From Eupeodes corollae (taxonomy: Eukaryota > Arthropoda > Insecta > Diptera > Syrphidae), in NCBI RefSeq assembly GCF_945859685.1, contig NC_079147.1, forward strand, positions 310,928,485 to 310,992,484: a stretch of DNA of 64,000 nt. Reading direction: 5' to 3'. The translations under genes and the position numbers were made by a program. The notes beneath the pieces were generated by a model that had not been told where the DNA came from, searched no databases, and saw only the letters and a list, made by a program, of their open reading frames with translations. Position 1 is the first letter of the stretch; each line of letters begins with the position of its first letter. Of this stretch, positions 61,581 through 64,000 are shown piece by piece.

Positions 61581-61652
61581 GTTTTTTTGATAATCTTGTG
61601 TTTTCAAAGATTGTTGTTTCCATTGAAAACTAAGCCACTTAGGTCAAATAGC

Positions 61653-64000
61653 TTTTTTTTTTTTTTTAATTCAATAAGTGACTTTTATTTCCTGTAGATA
61701 TAACATTTATAGTTTGCTTTCTTAATAATATTTTTGTTTAACTTACATTTGGTTTTTTTCTTACAATCTTTTTATTTTTCTTATTATCAAGTAGGTATGT
61801 ACATAATAATCGCGGGAACTTGCTCCGTCTAGTTATAAGCTTCTTCTAGTGAGGTTATTGCACATTTTCTTTTTTCTGTGCAAAAGCAAGATGGCTGCGC
61901 CGGATAGATATTTTTCAGTGCTTACTATTATTGGCATTGCCAGATTTGACAATACTCCTCCCTGGTAAGGCTGTTTCTGGAACTGGTTTTCCACTATCGT
62001 CAAATCGGCCAACGTCTAGTACAGCAAGCTTTGCGGTGGGCCTGGTATAGACACCAGTCGACGTCTTCACTATTGCGCTTCTTATTTCACCATCTCTTCC
62101 AGGTATGGTTTGGAGAATGATTCCCTTGGGCCAACTGTTACGGGGGTTGTTAGGATCTGCTATTATGACAACATCACCCTCTCGTAAGGGCTTCGTAACA
62201 GCAAACCATTTTGTACGTCTAGTTAGATCTGGCAAATATTCGTTGACCCACCGTCTCCAAAATCGATTAGCATACTGACCGCTGGTCAACCAGTTCTTCT
62301 TCAATAAGACACCGTCATCAGTCAATGTTCCAAATGATTTTTCTCCATTTGAAGAACCCAGTAATAAGTGGTTGGGCGTCAAGGCTTCTTCGTTTGGACT
62401 ATCTAAGGGAAAATAAGTCAAAGGCCTATTATTAATAATTCTCTCTACCTCTGCCAGCATTGTCAACAGGAGTTCATCGGAAGGATTTCTTGTAGGTGTT
62501 ATAAATGTCAATGTCCTTTTGACCGACCTAACTAGCCTCTCCCAGGTACCGCCCATATGAGGTGAAGACGGTGGAATAAAGTTCCACTTCAGGTTTGGCC
62601 CTACAAAGTTGGTTGCCAATTCATCCACGTTGATCCTCTTCATAGCCTCTCTCAATTCGTTACTTGCACCACGAAAATTAGTCCCGTTGTCGCTATAAAT
62701 TTCCAACGGCCAACCTCGCCGAGCAATAAATCGCTTCAAAGCCATTATACAGGAGTCTGTGGACAATGAGTGTGCAACTTCAATATGGATCGCTCGTACT
62801 GTCATACATGTGATGAGAACTCCCCATCGTTTCTCCAAGCGTCTTCCAACGGTGACAAATAGTGGACCAAAGTAATCCATTCCAATGAAGGAAAAGGGTC
62901 TGGTGAATGGCTGAAGCCTTGCGGCTGGTAGATCGCCCATCCTAGGTGGTTGAGGAAGACATCTTTGGTTTTTACATGTTTGGCATTTATTTTTTTTTAT
63001 TTTTGATATCAAGGAACGAAGTCTTGGAATAAAGTACTTCTGTCTCAGCTCATTTATAACCGTTTCGTCATTTTGATGGCAAAATCGGTAATGGTATGAT
63101 GAGATGATGATTTCGGTTATGTAGTGATTGTTTGGTAGTATAATTGGTCGTTTAGTGTTTAGTGGTATTCCGTAGGCTGCGTCAATTCGGCCTTTTACTC
63201 TCATTGTCGAGTTTTCGTCTAGGTATGGTGAAAGTTTATAGATGGAGCTTGTTCTGACGACTTCAGCTTTGAACGGTTCCTTATCACTTGACTTAAGAGC
63301 TGAGATTTCTTCAGGGAAGGATTCCGCTTGACATAGTCTAAATAGATAATTCTCAGCCTTAGCAAGATCGACCGAAGTTAGGCATGGAGGTGAATATTGA
63401 GATTTGACTTTGCTTTTCAGTTTTCTAGCATAGCGAAAAACCTGTCCCATCACTCGAAAAATTCGTTCCCAAGTGCTGAATCGTGTGTAGTCGACGATTT
63501 TTTCGAAACTTGATACGTGGTGTATGTTGACATGTCTGATTTCTTCGTTCGTTGTCTCTGTGACTCTGAATTCACCAGGCCATTCATCAGGGGATTCATA
63601 AAGAAAACTTACTCCCTTGTACCATCGACTTTTGGAACTAAATTCCAGATTGCACCTCCATTTTGTTGCTTCGTCAGCTACATTGCTCTTACTTGGAATC
63701 CACCTCCAGTTTTTGGTTTCGGTTTCTTCTAGGATCTCGCCTACACGAAAGGCGACAAACTGTTTGTATTTTCTATGATCTGAATGAATCCAGTTAAGAA
63801 CTGTTTTCGAGTCGGACCAAAAGTATCTTTCGTTCACTTCGATTGTTTGATTTTCAGAAATGGTTTTTGCCAACCTCACTCCCAGAATTGCTGCTTCTAA
63901 CTCTAGTCTTGGAATTGACACGATTTTCAAGGGTGCTACCTTAGTCTTGGCAGCTATCAGGGTCACTTCGACAACTTTTCCATCTGTAAACCGAAGATAC
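61653..64000 (-). mobile_element. BEL/Pao LTR retrotransposon, 3' part, running off the window
   Basis: The pol ORF is described separately. Downstream of its stop (61915) about 250 bases lead to an AATAAA (minus strand, 61684-61689) and then a run of fifteen A residues (T-run 61653-61667 on the plus strand). No LTR termini (TG...CA) could be assigned. The A-run right after a poly(A) signal suggests a retroposed polyadenylated transcript, or that the LTR ends in an A-rich tract. Confidence 0.75.
61915..64000 (-). CDS. BEL/Pao pol polyprotein, C-terminal part (RNase H and integrase)
   Basis: A single open frame of at least 683 codons enters at the window edge. In order from the N-terminal side: RNase H-type sequence (IPRLELEAAILGVRL, FWSDSKTVLNWI, NWRWIPSKSNVADEATK), an integrase zinc-binding segment (YHYRFCHQNDETVI ... 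KCQTCKNQRC), the integrase core with FIGMDYFGPL, IYSDNGTNF and HMGGTWERLVRSVKR giving the D, D and E residues, and a C-terminal domain (NRFWRRWVNEYLPDL, WFAVTKPLREGDVVI). The order and wording are typical of the BEL/Pao family. The part visible is intact, so the copy may be young; protease and reverse transcriptase should lie beyond 64000. Confidence 0.93.
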   Translation of the reverse strand, partial: YLRFTDGKVVEVTLIAAKTKVAPLKIVSIPRLELEAAILGVRLAKTISENQTIEVNERYFWSDSKTVLNWIHSDHRKYKQFVAFRVGEILEETETKNWRWIPSKSNVADEATKWRCNLEFSSKSRWYKGVSFLYESPDEWPGEFRVTETTNEEIRHVNIHHVSSFEKIVDYTRFSTWERIFRVMGQVFRYARKLKSKVKSQYSPPCLTSVDLAKAENYLFRLCQAESFPEEISALKSSDKEPFKAEVVRTSSIYKLSPYLDENSTMRVKGRIDAAYGIPLNTKRPIILPNNHYITEIIISSYHYRFCHQNDETVINELRQKYFIPRLRSLISKIKKNKCQTCKNQRCLPQPPRMGDLPAARLQPFTRPFSFIGMDYFGPLFVTVGRRLEKRWGVLITCMTVRAIHIEVAHSLSTDSCIMALKRFIARRGWPLEIYSDNGTNFRGASNELREAMKRINVDELATNFVGPNLKWNFIPPSSPHMGGTWERLVRSVKRTLTFITPTRNPSDELLLTMLAEVERIINNRPLTYFPLDSPNEEALTPNHLLLGSSNGEKSFGTLTDDGVLLKKNWLTSGQYANRFWRRWVNEYLPDLTRRTKWFAVTKPLREGDVVIIADPNNPRNSWPKGIILQTIPGRDGEIRSAIVKTSTGVYTRPTAKLAVLDVGRFDDSGKPVPETALPGRSIVKSGNANNSKH

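Overview
This is a 64 kb piece of an AT-rich (roughly 30% GC by eye) animal nuclear genome. Every long gene has introns with GT-AG borders, and the proteins read closest to Drosophila orthologues I know (rdgC, Pop2, bora, non-stop, MCMBP/CG3430, Rgl). That points to a fly, probably a brachyceran dipteran; I cannot name the species. No rRNA, tRNA or CRISPR array was recognised.

Layout. 1-174: first codons of an unrecognised minus-strand gene. 2653-4371: a PIF/Harbinger transposon with intact ends and an internally deleted transposase. 6814-15177: rdgC (minus), a photoreceptor-type Ca2+-regulated phosphatase, with two alternative acylatable first exons. 15.6-22.2 kb: intergenic DNA with SINE-like repeats and a mariner-like remnant. 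22.3-24.3 kb: Pop2/CNOT7-8 deadenylase (plus). 26.4-28.5 kb: a secreted cholinesterase-like protein (minus) whose catalytic serine is replaced. 30.8-38.8 kb: a compact block of bora (minus), non-stop/USP22 (plus) and MCMBP (minus); bora and non-stop are head to head, non-stop and MCMBP converge with overlapping 3' ends. 39160-43770: a 4.6 kb element with P-element-type ends (32-bp perfect inverted repeats, 11-bp subterminal inverted repeats, 8-bp target duplication) and unrecognised exon-like cargo. 43.8-53.6 kb: gene-poor, repeat-bearing DNA. 53.6-59.4 kb: Rgl, a RalGDS-type Ral exchange factor (plus), followed by an exact 509-bp tandem copy of its RA-domain 3' end. 61.2-61.6 kb: a Jockey-type LINE fragment. 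61.65-64 kb: the 3' half of a BEL/Pao retrotransposon (minus) that runs off the window.

The host genes are independent: vision/calcium signalling (rdgC), mRNA deadenylation (Pop2), mitotic kinase activation (bora), histone deubiquitination (non-stop), replisome unloading (MCMBP) and Ral signalling (Rgl). There is no operon-like logic. The most unusual structures are the P-type element with foreign-looking interior, the Rgl tail duplication, the acylated alternative starts of rdgC, the catalytically dead esterase, stop-free 54-nt introns in bora and non-stop, and a composite SINE with a perfect target duplication.
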